This document shows, piece after piece, positions 1-7,800 of a DNA stretch of 53,984 bases. The notes below the pieces were generated by a model. The model had not been told where the DNA came from. It ran no database searches and saw only the letters and a program-made list of their open reading frames with translations. Numbering within the stretch: position 1 is the stretch's first letter; every line of letters begins with the position of its first letter. A program made the position numbers and the translations under genes. Origin of the DNA: Clostridium sp. CAG:288 (lineage in GTDB: Bacteria; Bacillota_I; Bacilli_A; RFN20; CAG-288); NCBI GenBank assembly GCA_000437395.1, contig FR898172.1:1-53984 (forward strand). Direction: 5' to 3'.

Positions 1-112
1 AGTTCCATCTTCTAAATATAACCTCCATCTTATGAACTTGTTTATATTTATTCCTCTTCTTCTTTAACTATTAATAATAATTTTTTATTCACAATAATTT
101 ATTTTTAACAAA

Positions 113-138
113 TAAAAACGCCACTAAATTAGTGACGC
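113..138 (-). terminator. Rho-independent terminator after the DUF2828 gene
   Basis: On the minus strand an 8-bp stem (119-126 with 130-137, one G-U pair, 3-nt loop) is followed by five U residues (118-114). It lies about 100 nt past the DUF2828 stop codon and would end that transcript or a short RNA made from its 3' end. Confidence 0.8.
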
Positions 139-222
139 AAACCTAAAAGTAGGTTTTACAATTCTTTATTCGTAGCTAATTAATAGCTACGTAGTGCCAG
201 ATGAAGAAAGGGAGTCTTCATC
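139..222 (-). ncRNA. Hairpin array between DUF2828 stop and terminator; candidate structured RNA
   Basis: Three further perfect hairpins precede the terminator on the minus strand. Stem 200-207 pairs with 215-222 (8 bp, loop CUCCCUU in the RNA). Stem 171-177 pairs with 185-191 (7 bp). Stem 139-145 pairs with 150-156 (7 bp, 4-nt loop). With the terminator this makes four hairpins in about 110 nt and no open frame. It could be a long structured 3' UTR, or a small RNA released from it. No known RNA family was recognised and no separate promoter was found. The pairing is seen directly; a function as an RNA gene is inference. Confidence 0.4.
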
Positions 223-235
223 AGCCATAACTATC

Positions 236-1705
236 TTAAACTCTAACTTTGTCAAAAAGTTTAGAATTTAAGATATCAAGCATTGTCGTTTCAGGATCAA
301 TTGCTTGTGATTTTATAATACTATCAAAAGCGCTTTGGCTAAAGCCAGAGACTAATTTGACACTATTATCGTTACTTAAAGCGTGAACTGTTGGTATTGT
401 ACGCTCACAAACGTTCCAATAGATCAAGCTTGGCATTTTATAACCAGCTTTTTCATATTTCTCTTTGATATAGTCTGTAAAAGAAATCTTGTTCTTTCTT
501 TTTTTATCAAACTTATCAAATTGCATGTCTGAAATTATGATAATATTTTTTACCATGTTTTCAACTGGAACGTGATTGTTTATAGCTGCATTCAAAACCA
601 AATCAAACACTTTTTCAATGTTTGTATTTTCGTTAATGCAAGGGATTTTGCCTAAACAATCATATAAAGATTTGCATCCAACAAAATCGATAAAGTGTGG
701 TTTAGATGAAAATGTAATCATTTTATCATTCCAGACGCCTTTATTTAATCTTGCAAAATAAATTGCTAAAGACAAAGCAACATTTAAAGGCTTGCCTTTC
801 ATAGAACCAGATGTGTCGGCAACAACAAGAGTTGATGAAGAATCAGTCACGTAGTTAGGCAAAGCGTTCCATTGGCTCTCTAAAGCTGGATTGTAAGTAT
901 AAGGTTCATAAAAGCTATTTCCATATTTTAAATTATACTTTGATATGATCTCATATGGATAAAGTGTTGATGAATTAATTTTAGCTTTATTTTTCAAAAC
1001 TTGATTTATATATTCATCAAAACGTTTTGAATCATGAGATTCAAAGGCACTTGTATAATTAAGCATAGCTTTAGAAGGAACGTTTTCATAGATAATGCTA
1101 TCAAATTTATTATCACACATCTTAACCTCAGTAACGTCTATCTTTTTACGAAGTGCAGTAAGCATTTTACGATACTCTTTTTCCTTCATGCCAAAATGTT
1201 TAGCCGTAATTTGACCCATACGTCTAGATATTTTTGAACTTGTATTGCATGATTTTAACCACTTAGCAGTTAAAGAAGGATGTTCACTTACTAAATCCTT
1301 ATCAATTTGATTTTTAAGTAATTCAAAAGCTTTATCCTCAAGTTGTGTATCTAATAAAGCGTAATAGTCGTCAATTCGACCATATTCACCAATTAATTCG
1401 ATATTTAAAGACATTAAAGTTGGATAATTTTTAGCTAACCATTTGTAAATGGTTTTACTAGCCTCACGTTCTCCTTGACCTAATCCTCTAATATTTCTCA
1501 TGTAAAAAAGATTTTTTAAGGCCAAAAGTTTATCCTCTTCAAAAGCTTTTTTAAATGCTTTAAGACAAGCTGATTGATTCTCTCTAAAACTTGAAATGTT
1601 ATTAAAAAAATCAAGATTATAGTTTAATGTTGATGTATATGCAAATGCACCATTCTCTGTAGTAGTATTATTGTTTTCGATTTTTAAAGCATTAATTAAA
1701 TCCAT
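236..1705 (-). CDS. DUF2828 (TROVE-like plus vWA) protein
   Basis: This 489-residue protein matches the DUF2828 family. The N-terminal two thirds is helical, with the family's typical stretches (RNIRGLGQGEREA near residue 70, EYGRIDDYY near 107, SCNTSSKISRR near 150, LYPYEI near 247). The C-terminal third is a von Willebrand A domain with a MIDAS motif, VADTSGSMKG, near residue 300. The architecture resembles Ro60/Rsr proteins, in which a TROVE ring binds structured RNA and a vWA domain caps it, but RNA binding has not been shown for DUF2828 to my knowledge. The start has a GAGAGG ribosome site. The gene is divergent from an RHH-WYL regulator and is followed by a hairpin-rich stretch and a terminator. 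Family assignment is confident; function is unknown. Confidence 0.88.
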   Translation of the reverse strand: MDLINALKIENNNTTTENGAFAYTSTLNYNLDFFNNISSFRENQSACLKAFKKAFEEDKLLALKNLFYMRNIRGLGQGEREASKTIYKWLAKNYPTLMSLNIELIGEYGRIDDYYALLDTQLEDKAFELLKNQIDKDLVSEHPSLTAKWLKSCNTSSKISRRMGQITAKHFGMKEKEYRKMLTALRKKIDVTEVKMCDNKFDSIIYENVPSKAMLNYTSAFESHDSKRFDEYINQVLKNKAKINSSTLYPYEIISKYNLKYGNSFYEPYTYNPALESQWNALPNYVTDSSSTLVVADTSGSMKGKPLNVALSLAIYFARLNKGVWNDKMITFSSKPHFIDFVGCKSLYDCLGKIPCINENTNIEKVFDLVLNAAINNHVPVENMVKNIIIISDMQFDKFDKKRKNKISFTDYIKEKYEKAGYKMPSLIYWNVCERTIPTVHALSNDNSVKLVSGFSQSAFDSIIKSQAIDPETTMLDILNSKLFDKVRV

Positions 1706-1788
1706 AATCTTTACCTCTCTTTCTAAAAAAATCTACGAGATACAAATTTTCTTTTTCAGTTTAGCATATCCTCGATGTTTAAATTGAA

Positions 1789-1870
1789 ATTGCTGTATGT
1801 ACCTCTCGCTCGATGCCATATAACATTCTTATTCATATTAATAAAATGATTGCTGTAAGCACCTATCGTA
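1789..1870. repeat. Two 22-bp direct repeats spaced 60 bp apart
   Basis: The units at 1789-1810 and 1849-1870 share 17 of 22 bases, beginning ATTGCTGTA and including ACCT and TCG. They start exactly 60 bp apart, close to six helical turns. The second runs into a perfect 7-bp hairpin (1868-1874 with 1882-1888). They lie in the leader or promoter zone of the leftward DUF2828 gene and are candidate operators or RNA elements. Confidence 0.55.
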
Positions 1871-1944
1871 AGGACCTCTTTTCCTTACACACATATTCTA
1901 GTATTTGTAAATAATTAAAAAAATTATCAAAAGCAAAATATTTT

Positions 1945-2017
1945 TTGACCCCTTATACTATACTAGTTTAAATTTTAATATTTTTTCTTTATTTGTGACC
2001 CCTTTTAGGGATATAAT
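1945..2017 (+). promoter_or_regulatory. WYL-gene promoter region with a 50-bp-spaced direct repeat
   Basis: The sequence TGACCCCTT occurs at 1946-1954 and again at 1996-2004, exactly 50 bp apart. The first copy overlaps a possible -35 (TTGACC, 1945-1950; 17-bp spacer; TTAAAT at 1968-1973). The second sits just upstream of a perfect TATAAT (2012-2017), within the -35/-10 spacer of a promoter that would start near 2024, just before the ribosome site at 2025-2030. This placement fits self-repression by the RHH-WYL protein encoded downstream; that link is inference. Confidence 0.5.
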
Positions 2018-2038
2018 TATAAAAAAGAGGTAATAAAT

Positions 2039-3049
2039 ATGCTAGAAAAGATAAAAATAACTATTAATAAAAACGCTTATAACATACTACTTAAAGATTG
2101 TGAAAACTTTGGCTTTTATAAAAATGAAACCGAGTTAAATAAGAATTTGTTTTTTAATACAATAATTTTAAATTACTATGATCACTTTAGTTCAAATGAA
2201 AAAAGCTTCAAGGAAAGTATTTCTAAAACTCTTGATGGAAAACTTAAAGGAGACAAAGATGAAACTATTGATAAATTACTAGAAGTAATTAGAAAAAGCG
2301 AATATTATAAAGACGACAAAGAAAAAGAGATAATAAATTTAAAGCCTACAAAAATTACCGAAAAAACAATTATTAATATTGAAAATAATCTTTCAATTTA
2401 TGCTTCTTTAGCCTCATATTATAGAAACCTATTTACCTCTTATTCTAATCTTAAGCAAAATTATAGAGAGCTAATTATTTTTAAAGAAAATTATAATTTA
2501 ATATTGGAATCAATAAAAAAAGACAAACAAGTAAATATAGTTTTAACAAACGATCATATTATAAATAACGCTTCTATATATAAAATTTCACATTCGCGCG
2601 AAGAATTATATAATTACGTTTTAATATCTACATCTAATTCAACTCAAACAATAAGATTAGCAAAAATTAAATATATAACATTAACAAATCTTAAACGCGA
2701 TATTTCATTAGATACAATTACTTTATTTGAAAAGCAAATAAAATATGGAGTTGAATATCCACTTTTATCTGCTAATGAAGAACCTGTTATTGTTAGATTA
2801 AATGACAAAGGTCTAAAGCTCTATAAAAAGATTTATCTTTATCGTCCTACTCCTGATAAAATCGAAGGTAATGACTATTATTTTTATTGCTCACATAATC
2901 AAATTGTTCACTACTTTAAACGTTTTGGAAGTAATGCAATTATAATATCTCCAAACGATTTATATACAAAAATGAAAAACTATTACTTTGCAGCTAGTAA
3001 AAAGCATTTAAGCTTTTCAAAAAGTGAGAAAAACGTTGATAAGAACTAG
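2039..3049 (+). CDS. RHH-WYL family regulator
   Basis: This is a 336-residue protein. Residues 1-50 (start LEKIKITINKNAYNILL, then an FYKNETELNKN turn and a hydrophobic helix) look like a ribbon-helix-helix DNA-binding domain. A charged helical linker follows, then a WYL-type beta domain near residues 175-270 (NDHIINNASIYKIS, YNYVLIST, TQTIRLAKI) and a WCX-like C-terminal part. WYL domains sense nucleic-acid ligands or other effectors. The same RHH-WYL layout occurs in WYL1, the accessory protein of some Cas13d systems, which binds single-stranded RNA; no Cas13 is present here. The start has an AAGAGG site. The gene is divergent from DUF2828 across a 333-bp gap with phased repeats, so it probably controls that gene and itself. 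Confidence 0.75.
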   Translation: MLEKIKITINKNAYNILLKDCENFGFYKNETELNKNLFFNTIILNYYDHFSSNEKSFKESISKTLDGKLKGDKDETIDKLLEVIRKSEYYKDDKEKEIINLKPTKITEKTIINIENNLSIYASLASYYRNLFTSYSNLKQNYRELIIFKENYNLILESIKKDKQVNIVLTNDHIINNASIYKISHSREELYNYVLISTSNSTQTIRLAKIKYITLTNLKRDISLDTITLFEKQIKYGVEYPLLSANEEPVIVRLNDKGLKLYKKIYLYRPTPDKIEGNDYYFYCSHNQIVHYFKRFGSNAIIISPNDLYTKMKNYYFAASKKHLSFSKSEKNVDKN

Positions 3050-3122
3050 TATTTTTATATGTTGTTTAAAAATTAGAATTAACTAATAAATATATTTTTT
3101 TGTTATTTTATCTAAGTTTGTA

Positions 3123-3154
3123 AAAATAAAAATCTTTGGAGCTAGTCCAAAGAT
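3123..3154 (-). terminator. Rho-independent terminator
   Basis: A perfect 9-bp stem (3132-3140 with 3146-3154, 5-nt loop) is followed on the minus strand by a U-rich tail. It begins two bases after the stop codon of the ArsR-like gene. Confidence 0.85.
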
Positions 3155-3156
3155 TA

Positions 3157-3426
3157 CTATCTAGTACATCCACATGGAGTAACAATAAACGATAATAGTT
3201 CGTTTAGATGATCTTTATTGCACGAATATTCATTTCCATCATACGAAACTAAGTCAACTCCAATTAAAATATTTAAACTATTTGTAAGTTCAGCATTATC
3301 ACAACCTATAATTTGTAGAAGTTCTGAAAATGTTAAGTTTCCTCGATTATAAAGCATTTTCATAATTTTTACTCTATCTTCATTTCCTAATACCTTGAAT
3401 AATTCACTTGCCTCTTTTTTATGCAT
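3157..3426 (-). CDS. ArsR-like winged-helix regulator
   Basis: This 89-residue protein is a compact winged helix-turn-helix. ASELFKVLGNEDRVKIMKML near residues 6-25 is the typical ArsR opening. LTFSELLQIIGCDNAELTNS (31-50) is the helix-turn-helix, and residues 57-67 form the wing. The C terminus ends PCGCTR; with the Cys at 42 these cysteines could bind metal or sense redox state, but no standard ArsR metal site is clear. The start follows an AGGAGG site. It is a single-gene unit ending at its own terminator, with no obvious target beside it. Confidence 0.7.
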   Translation of the reverse strand: MHKKEASELFKVLGNEDRVKIMKMLYNRGNLTFSELLQIIGCDNAELTNSLNILIGVDLVSYDGNEYSCNKDHLNELLSFIVTPCGCTR

Positions 3427-3559
3427 AGATACCTCCTATAAAAGACTTTCACTATTAATATAACCATTATTTGGAAAATTAAAAAGATTGTTGAATTAAT
3501 TTTATATCTCTTTATAAAATAGAGTTTATTGATTTTAAAGCTTAAAATATATTTTTATT

Positions 3560-4489
3560 TTATAAATCTAATTTAGTAATTATTTCTTTCATTTTTAAAG
3601 AAGTCGTTATTAACCAATCAAATAACTGATTCCAATTATTATTATCAAAACTATTTTTTATATCGACATTTTTCTTTGCTACTATTCTGCAATCTTTTCC
3701 GGCTTCAATCCATTCCAAAGAGCTACCAAACATATTTTCAATTTTTTGCTTTTCATTAAGTATTTCGTGGAAAAAGTTCTTATCATTTGGAATGTATATA
3801 TCAACAGAAATTTGCTTCTTTTGCGTATTAACAGCAGTATTAATTGTATATTGTTTGCCTGGAACTCCTAATGTATACCAATGTTGTGGATGGGTTTTTC
3901 TTTGTGAAAATTCTCTTTCCATATCATCTCTTTTAAATGCATAATCACAAAATGCTTGCCAAAATTTATATTGTAATTGTTTTGTTTCAGATAAACTTTC
4001 AAGATTTTTCACGTTTTTTGCCCAATCATTAGGCATTTCAATAACATTGAAATGAGGTGCAAGAGGAGAATTGTCTATTTGCCATAATTCTATTTCGACT
4101 AAAAAGAATGATATTTTTGCATCTATATTATCATTAAGCCACTCTATTGCTTTGCGATGTTCTTCTCTTGCTCTTTTTACTATCCAAATAATTATTTCGG
4201 CATTTTTTCCTGAAGCATATGTAATAATTTTTCCCAAATGATCATGATTTGTATCTTCTAATTGATTCTCTATTATTATCTTTTTATTTGTATCTACTTC
4301 AGTGGCTAGAATATCTACACTAAAATCACCTACTCTTGATTCAAGTTGATCTAATGTAATATCAACACCAATTTCATTTCCTAAAAGATTAAGATTTTCT
4401 TCTTCAGATAGCCATTTTGAGAAATTTTTCGGCTCATTTTTCCATACACTTCTTAAATCTTTAATTTTTTTCATTTTACCTAGTTGCAT
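3560..4489 (-). CDS. DUF4268 protein, PD-(D/E)XK nuclease-like
   Basis: This 309-residue protein fits the DUF4268 family, often found in or near restriction and defence loci. Residues 49-85 look like the core of a PD-(D/E)XK fold: SRVGDFSVDILA supplies an Asp, IIIENQLE an E-x-Q in place of E-x-K, and a helix with HDHLGKIITYA follows. The C-terminal part (about 170-309) has the family's conserved WQAFCDYA and KTHPQHWY stretches. The start is placed by an AGAGGAAAAAT site. It stands alone, with no methylase or helicase nearby, so its role (DNA binding, nuclease or solitary defence factor) is open. Confidence 0.75.
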   Translation of the reverse strand: MQLGKMKKIKDLRSVWKNEPKNFSKWLSEEENLNLLGNEIGVDITLDQLESRVGDFSVDILATEVDTNKKIIIENQLEDTNHDHLGKIITYASGKNAEIIIWIVKRAREEHRKAIEWLNDNIDAKISFFLVEIELWQIDNSPLAPHFNVIEMPNDWAKNVKNLESLSETKQLQYKFWQAFCDYAFKRDDMEREFSQRKTHPQHWYTLGVPGKQYTINTAVNTQKKQISVDIYIPNDKNFFHEILNEKQKIENMFGSSLEWIEAGKDCRIVAKKNVDIKNSFDNNNWNQLFDWLITTSLKMKEIITKLDL

Positions 4490-4565
4490 ATTTTTCCTCT
4501 TTAATTTTTGTATATTAATTATAACAAAATATCATATAGAACTTATACAAAACGCTATTTTTGCA

Positions 4566-4591
4566 TAAAGAAAAAGAGAGATTATCTCTCT
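4566..4591 (-). terminator. Rho-independent terminator
   Basis: On the minus strand an AGAGAG/CTCTCT stem (about 4575-4591, AT-rich loop) is followed by a U-rich run. It lies about 12 bp past the ATC-hydrolase-like gene and would end the two-gene operon. Confidence 0.7.
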
Positions 4592-4602
4592 GTTTTCAGT
4601 TT

Positions 4603-5235
4603 TTATTTTCTTTTCTTATAGCCACAGTCACAGTAAGGGCCATCTGAAGCTAATGTATATTCACGTACAAAATTAGATGCTCCACCAGCTTCACTCATAG
4701 TGTAATCTAGATGACAAAGGGCTGGTGTTAAATCGTAAAGTCCAAGCTGTTTCATCAAAACGCATATACCACATTTAGTAAATCTTGCTTCATATCCGCT
4801 ACCATCTTGATATTCAAGATACTCCATATTCCATGAGAAAGGATTTCTATCTGCGGCTTTTAATTTCTCTGTTGCTTTCATGCCATCAATATCTTTTTTA
4901 GTGAACTTTTTCTTACCACTCTTAACACAAAACCATTTCATAAGTTTTGTCATCATCGATTTAGCATAATAATCAGTTAATTTTTCAACATCTGGTCGTT
5001 CTGGCATTGAAAGAATTATTGAACCAAGTAACGCTGTATTCACAATGTTCATCTTAAATCGATCATTCTTTTCAAATTCTGGTAATTCGGATATTATTTC
5101 CTTATATTTTGGTTTTGCTTTACGCATAATTGCTTTTGAAGTTTTCTTGTCATATTCAAAAACACTATTTAATTGCTTCCTAAATGATTTATTAAATAAC
5201 ATCCACATCCCAAAAGGCATACCTGTATATTTCAT
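4603..5235 (-). CDS. ATC hydrolase family protein
   Basis: This 210-residue protein resembles the L-2-amino-thiazoline-4-carboxylic acid hydrolase family. The recognisable part is the C-terminal half: a Cys pair (TKCGICVLMKQLGL near 152), LCHLDYTMSE near 170, and an ending YTLASDGPYCDCGYK. In pseudomonads the named enzyme opens a thiazoline ring on a route to cysteine, but most relatives, including those in Firmicutes, have no known substrate. The ATG overlaps the stop of the upstream reductase gene (ATGA), so the two are probably translated together. The substrate is unknown. Confidence 0.7.
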   Translation of the reverse strand: MKYTGMPFGMWMLFNKSFRKQLNSVFEYDKKTSKAIMRKAKPKYKEIISELPEFEKNDRFKMNIVNTALLGSIILSMPERPDVEKLTDYYAKSMMTKLMKWFCVKSGKKKFTKKDIDGMKATEKLKAADRNPFSWNMEYLEYQDGSGYEARFTKCGICVLMKQLGLYDLTPALCHLDYTMSEAGGASNFVREYTLASDGPYCDCGYKKRK

Positions 5236-6158
5236 TTTAAATACCTCTTTGCATCATTTTCTAATTCTTCCCAAACAGGATATTTAGCATCAGTTTTGTC
5301 AAAGAGCAATTTTAAATCTCGATTGAGTGAACTCATTTCTTCAACAGCATTCATAGCGTGATCTGAAGCACAAATTTTTCCTAAAGATGTCGCACACATT
5401 AGCTTAAAGAATCTTAAACATGTTTTTCTATATTTCGGACTCTCAAAGATTTCATCCTCTTTAGGTAAAATTGCATGTCCAGCATTACGAATAGCTTTAT
5501 ATCCTTCAATATTTGCATCGATTATTTTATTAAAGTACGCTTTGTTTCCCTTTATTTTTTTCAAATTTCCATCAGTTTTATAACATGCAAAGACTATTGG
5601 TAAAACAAAGGCTGCATGACAAAGAAGATAGTCTTCCATATTTGGTTCATATGTAATCTTACACTTAGAGCCTTCAAATATTTGTTTAATAAACTGTTCA
5701 TTTGATTGAGAATCTTTTAATTGTCCTATAGTAATTTTCTTAAGATCAATTGAATCAACATAGTTTGGTTCTCGATGACCAGCTGAACTTGCAAAAGCAA
5801 ATAAAACATTTTTTTCTGGCAATTTTTCTGATAAATCTTTAGCATGAACATTATTACCTACAAAAACAATATTCTTTGTTTTATTTGAACGTAATATATC
5901 TAATACAGATTCAAGTTGCGTATATCGTAAAGTAATAAATATAACATCATATTGATCATCAGGTACTAGCTCAGTTATAACTGGAATATGACTAACAGAT
6001 ATACGTGGTTTAAATTTATCTTTTATTCTTAAGCCATTGCTTTTTATTTCTTCAGCCCATTTTCCACGTGCAAGAATAGTTACGTCTTTCTTTGCTTTAA
6101 ATAAATCTCTTGCAAGATTACAGCCCAAAACACCTGCGCCAAATACTAAGATTTTCAT
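5232..6158 (-). CDS. Ketopantoate reductase-like (ApbA/PanE family) dehydrogenase
   Basis: This 308-residue protein opens with a Rossmann nucleotide-binding motif, ILVFGAGVLGCNLA (residues 3-16), followed by VTILAR, which suggests NADPH. The next strands (DVIFITLRYTQ near 90, IVFVGNN near 117) fit the ApbA/PanE N-terminal domain, and the rest is the helical C-terminal domain. True PanE reduces ketopantoate for pantothenate synthesis, but no pantothenate genes are near, and the partner is an ATC-hydrolase-like gene with a 4-base overlap. A dehydrogenase of unknown substrate is the safer call. The start is set by a GTAGGAGG site. Confidence 0.75.
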   Translation of the reverse strand: MKILVFGAGVLGCNLARDLFKAKKDVTILARGKWAEEIKSNGLRIKDKFKPRISVSHIPVITELVPDDQYDVIFITLRYTQLESVLDILRSNKTKNIVFVGNNVHAKDLSEKLPEKNVLFAFASSAGHREPNYVDSIDLKKITIGQLKDSQSNEQFIKQIFEGSKCKITYEPNMEDYLLCHAAFVLPIVFACYKTDGNLKKIKGNKAYFNKIIDANIEGYKAIRNAGHAILPKEDEIFESPKYRKTCLRFFKLMCATSLGKICASDHAMNAVEEMSSLNRDLKLLFDKTDAKYPVWEELENDAKRYLK

Positions 6159-6310
6159 AGATAATCCTCCTACTTTAAATTTGAGGTTTGTTATAACTAA
6201 CTTTTACATTTAAAGTATAAATCAAGTAAATATAGTTGTCTATATTTTATTTAATAATTGATATTTATATATATAACACAAAAATATTTCTAATATATAA
6301 AAATATTGCT

Positions 6311-7249
6311 TTATGCTAGTACTTTACATCTATCATTTATTAAATTAATAAAGCTTTGTTTTTCATCTTGTGGAATATAAGATTCATTAACCATATCAAT
6401 ATAAACTGGTTTTAATGAAACTATTTTTTGAATCATTTTTCTTGCTGCTATTTCAGATATTCCACATTCTTTTGCAAAAATAACAAAATCTTGTTTTCTT
6501 ATATTTGTTTTTTTCCCATTTAAAGTTAATGCAAATTCTTCTTTGTCTTCAGGAAGAATAATATTAACTGGCAATAAATCATAAGCTTTTGATAAAACAT
6601 ATTTACCATTATTTTCAATTAAAGAAAAGTTTTTTAAATGCATATCAGAATTGCCTACAACAAAAGAAAAAACAAGGCGAATAAATATTTCTGACAAATC
6701 AAATCCTGGTTGTCCTGAAAACTTTTTTATTAACTTTGCACATCTTTCATATGATCCTTTATATTTATCAGCTGTTAATCGCATATCTAATTGACAAAAG
6801 TCTTCCATTGCAATTTTTTTTATTTGTTTTTTATCATAAACTCTGTCTATTCTTTTTGTTATGTAAGCAAAAATTCCATCTTTTTTAATTAAAGCATGCG
6901 GTACAGTTGAAATTCCAGTTTTGTCAGCCATTGACATAACTAAGTGTTCAGCTTCAGGCAAACATTTAAATTCATTTACTTGTGGTTTAAGAATATAACC
7001 AGTCGGATAATCAACAAGTGTAAGCCTTGACTTATGATTTTCAAAACTTAGATGAAGTGATAATTTTTTTTGAACTCCTGGAATTGTTAAACCTTTATTA
7101 ATATTATTAGTTATAATATATTGAAGTACATCTTCACTAATTTCTATATCAGGAAAATATGGCGTATCAAAAAAATGCTTAATACAACTTTTATGCCACA
7201 TAAATTCATTTTCTTCTTTTAATTGTTTACCACAGCATAAACAGTTCAT
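6311..7249 (-). CDS. hipT: HipT-type toxin kinase of a HipBST system
   Basis: This 312-residue protein is the HipA-like kinase core without the HipA N-subdomain 1, which is encoded separately just upstream. It begins with a probable zinc-binding segment (CLCCG, then WHKSC at 18-22). A Gly-rich loop IPGVQKKLSLH (57-67) is where HipA-family kinases carry regulatory serines. ILKP supplies the ATP lysine, GNSDMHLKN is the catalytic loop, and YDLLPVN the metal-binding motif. HipA phosphorylates GltX; HipT of enteropathogenic E. coli phosphorylates TrpS. The target here cannot be read from the sequence. The start follows GAGGAG and overlaps the hipS stop by 4 bases. Confidence 0.85.
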   Translation of the reverse strand: MNCLCCGKQLKEENEFMWHKSCIKHFFDTPYFPDIEISEDVLQYIITNNINKGLTIPGVQKKLSLHLSFENHKSRLTLVDYPTGYILKPQVNEFKCLPEAEHLVMSMADKTGISTVPHALIKKDGIFAYITKRIDRVYDKKQIKKIAMEDFCQLDMRLTADKYKGSYERCAKLIKKFSGQPGFDLSEIFIRLVFSFVVGNSDMHLKNFSLIENNGKYVLSKAYDLLPVNIILPEDKEEFALTLNGKKTNIRKQDFVIFAKECGISEIAARKMIQKIVSLKPVYIDMVNESYIPQDEKQSFINLINDRCKVLA

Positions 7250-7575
7250 ATTTTATTCTCCTCAATGCTTACATTGCCTATTGTATCTTTACAAGAAACA
7301 AGTAAAAGTCCAAAACGATCATTAATATCGATTTTCCAATTTCTGCTAACAACATTTAAAAGCCATCCTTCTGGAATTAAACCATCAAAAAAAGAAAATA
7401 GTGTTTTAGAAATATATGGCTCTTTTCTTAATGGAATTGTTAAAGAAATAGCTTTTGGATTTTTTAATTTTAAATACTCTTCATCATAAACAAAAGAATA
7501 ACCAAAATCAGTCTCAGAAAGAACACCTGCAAAAGTATCACAAATATAAACGTATGCTTTTCTTAATTCAATCAT
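7246..7575 (-). CDS. hipS: HipS-like protein (stand-alone HipA N-subdomain 1)
   Basis: This 109-residue protein matches the HipA N-terminal subdomain: KAYVYICDTFAGVLSE at the start, FVYDEEYLKL, ISLTIPLRKEPY near 45, FFDGLIPEGWLL near 63 and RFGLLLVSCKDTIGNVSI near 88. In HipBST systems this domain is a separate protein, HipS, which acts as the antitoxin for HipT while HipB mainly strengthens neutralisation and represses transcription. Both of its ends overlap neighbours by 4 bases. It is not a frameshifted HipA: both junctions are clean coupling overlaps and the next gene has its own ribosome site. Confidence 0.85.
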   Translation of the reverse strand: MIELRKAYVYICDTFAGVLSETDFGYSFVYDEEYLKLKNPKAISLTIPLRKEPYISKTLFSFFDGLIPEGWLLNVVSRNWKIDINDRFGLLLVSCKDTIGNVSIEENKI

Positions 7576-7790
7576 TTGTTCTCTTCTTCCTTTCTCACAG
7601 GACCAGCCTCCATGCCAAACATAGAAAGAGCAACATTTACTTTATCTAATCGAAGAGTAACTTTTCCTTGTTCTAAATCACGGACAAAGCGAAGTCCTAA
7701 TCCAGAGCGAATTGCAAATTCTTTTTGTGTTAATCCATATTCTTTTCTTTTATTTTTGATAAATTCAGCAATAGCATTCATAATATTCAC
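7572..7790 (-). CDS. hipB: HipB-like helix-turn-helix antitoxin/repressor
   Basis: This 72-residue Xre-family protein has a helix-turn-helix at about residues 8-50 (IKNKRKEYGLTQKEFAIRSG then LRFVRDLEQGK). It is the first gene of the HipBST operon and should repress it by binding the palindromes upstream. The start follows AAAGGTG. The order hipB-hipS-hipT matches the characterised E. coli system. Confidence 0.85.
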   Translation of the reverse strand: MNIMNAIAEFIKNKRKEYGLTQKEFAIRSGLGLRFVRDLEQGKVTLRLDKVNVALSMFGMEAGPVRKEEENK

Positions 7791-7800
7791 CTTTTGTTAA

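Noticed and set aside
1..60. Possible start of a minus-strand gene at the window edge (GGAGG near 20-25, ATG at 8-6)
   Set aside because: Too few bases remain to support a gene.
1789..1870. CRISPR-like repeat pair
   Set aside because: Only two imperfect units exist, with no further copies and no cas genes.
2039..3049. Cas13d accessory locus, because of the WYL1-like layout
   Set aside because: No Cas13, CRISPR repeats or other cas genes are present in the window.
6311..7575. HipA gene broken by a frameshift
   Set aside because: Both junctions are clean 4-base coupling overlaps, the kinase gene has its own ribosome site, and the split matches the known HipBST design.
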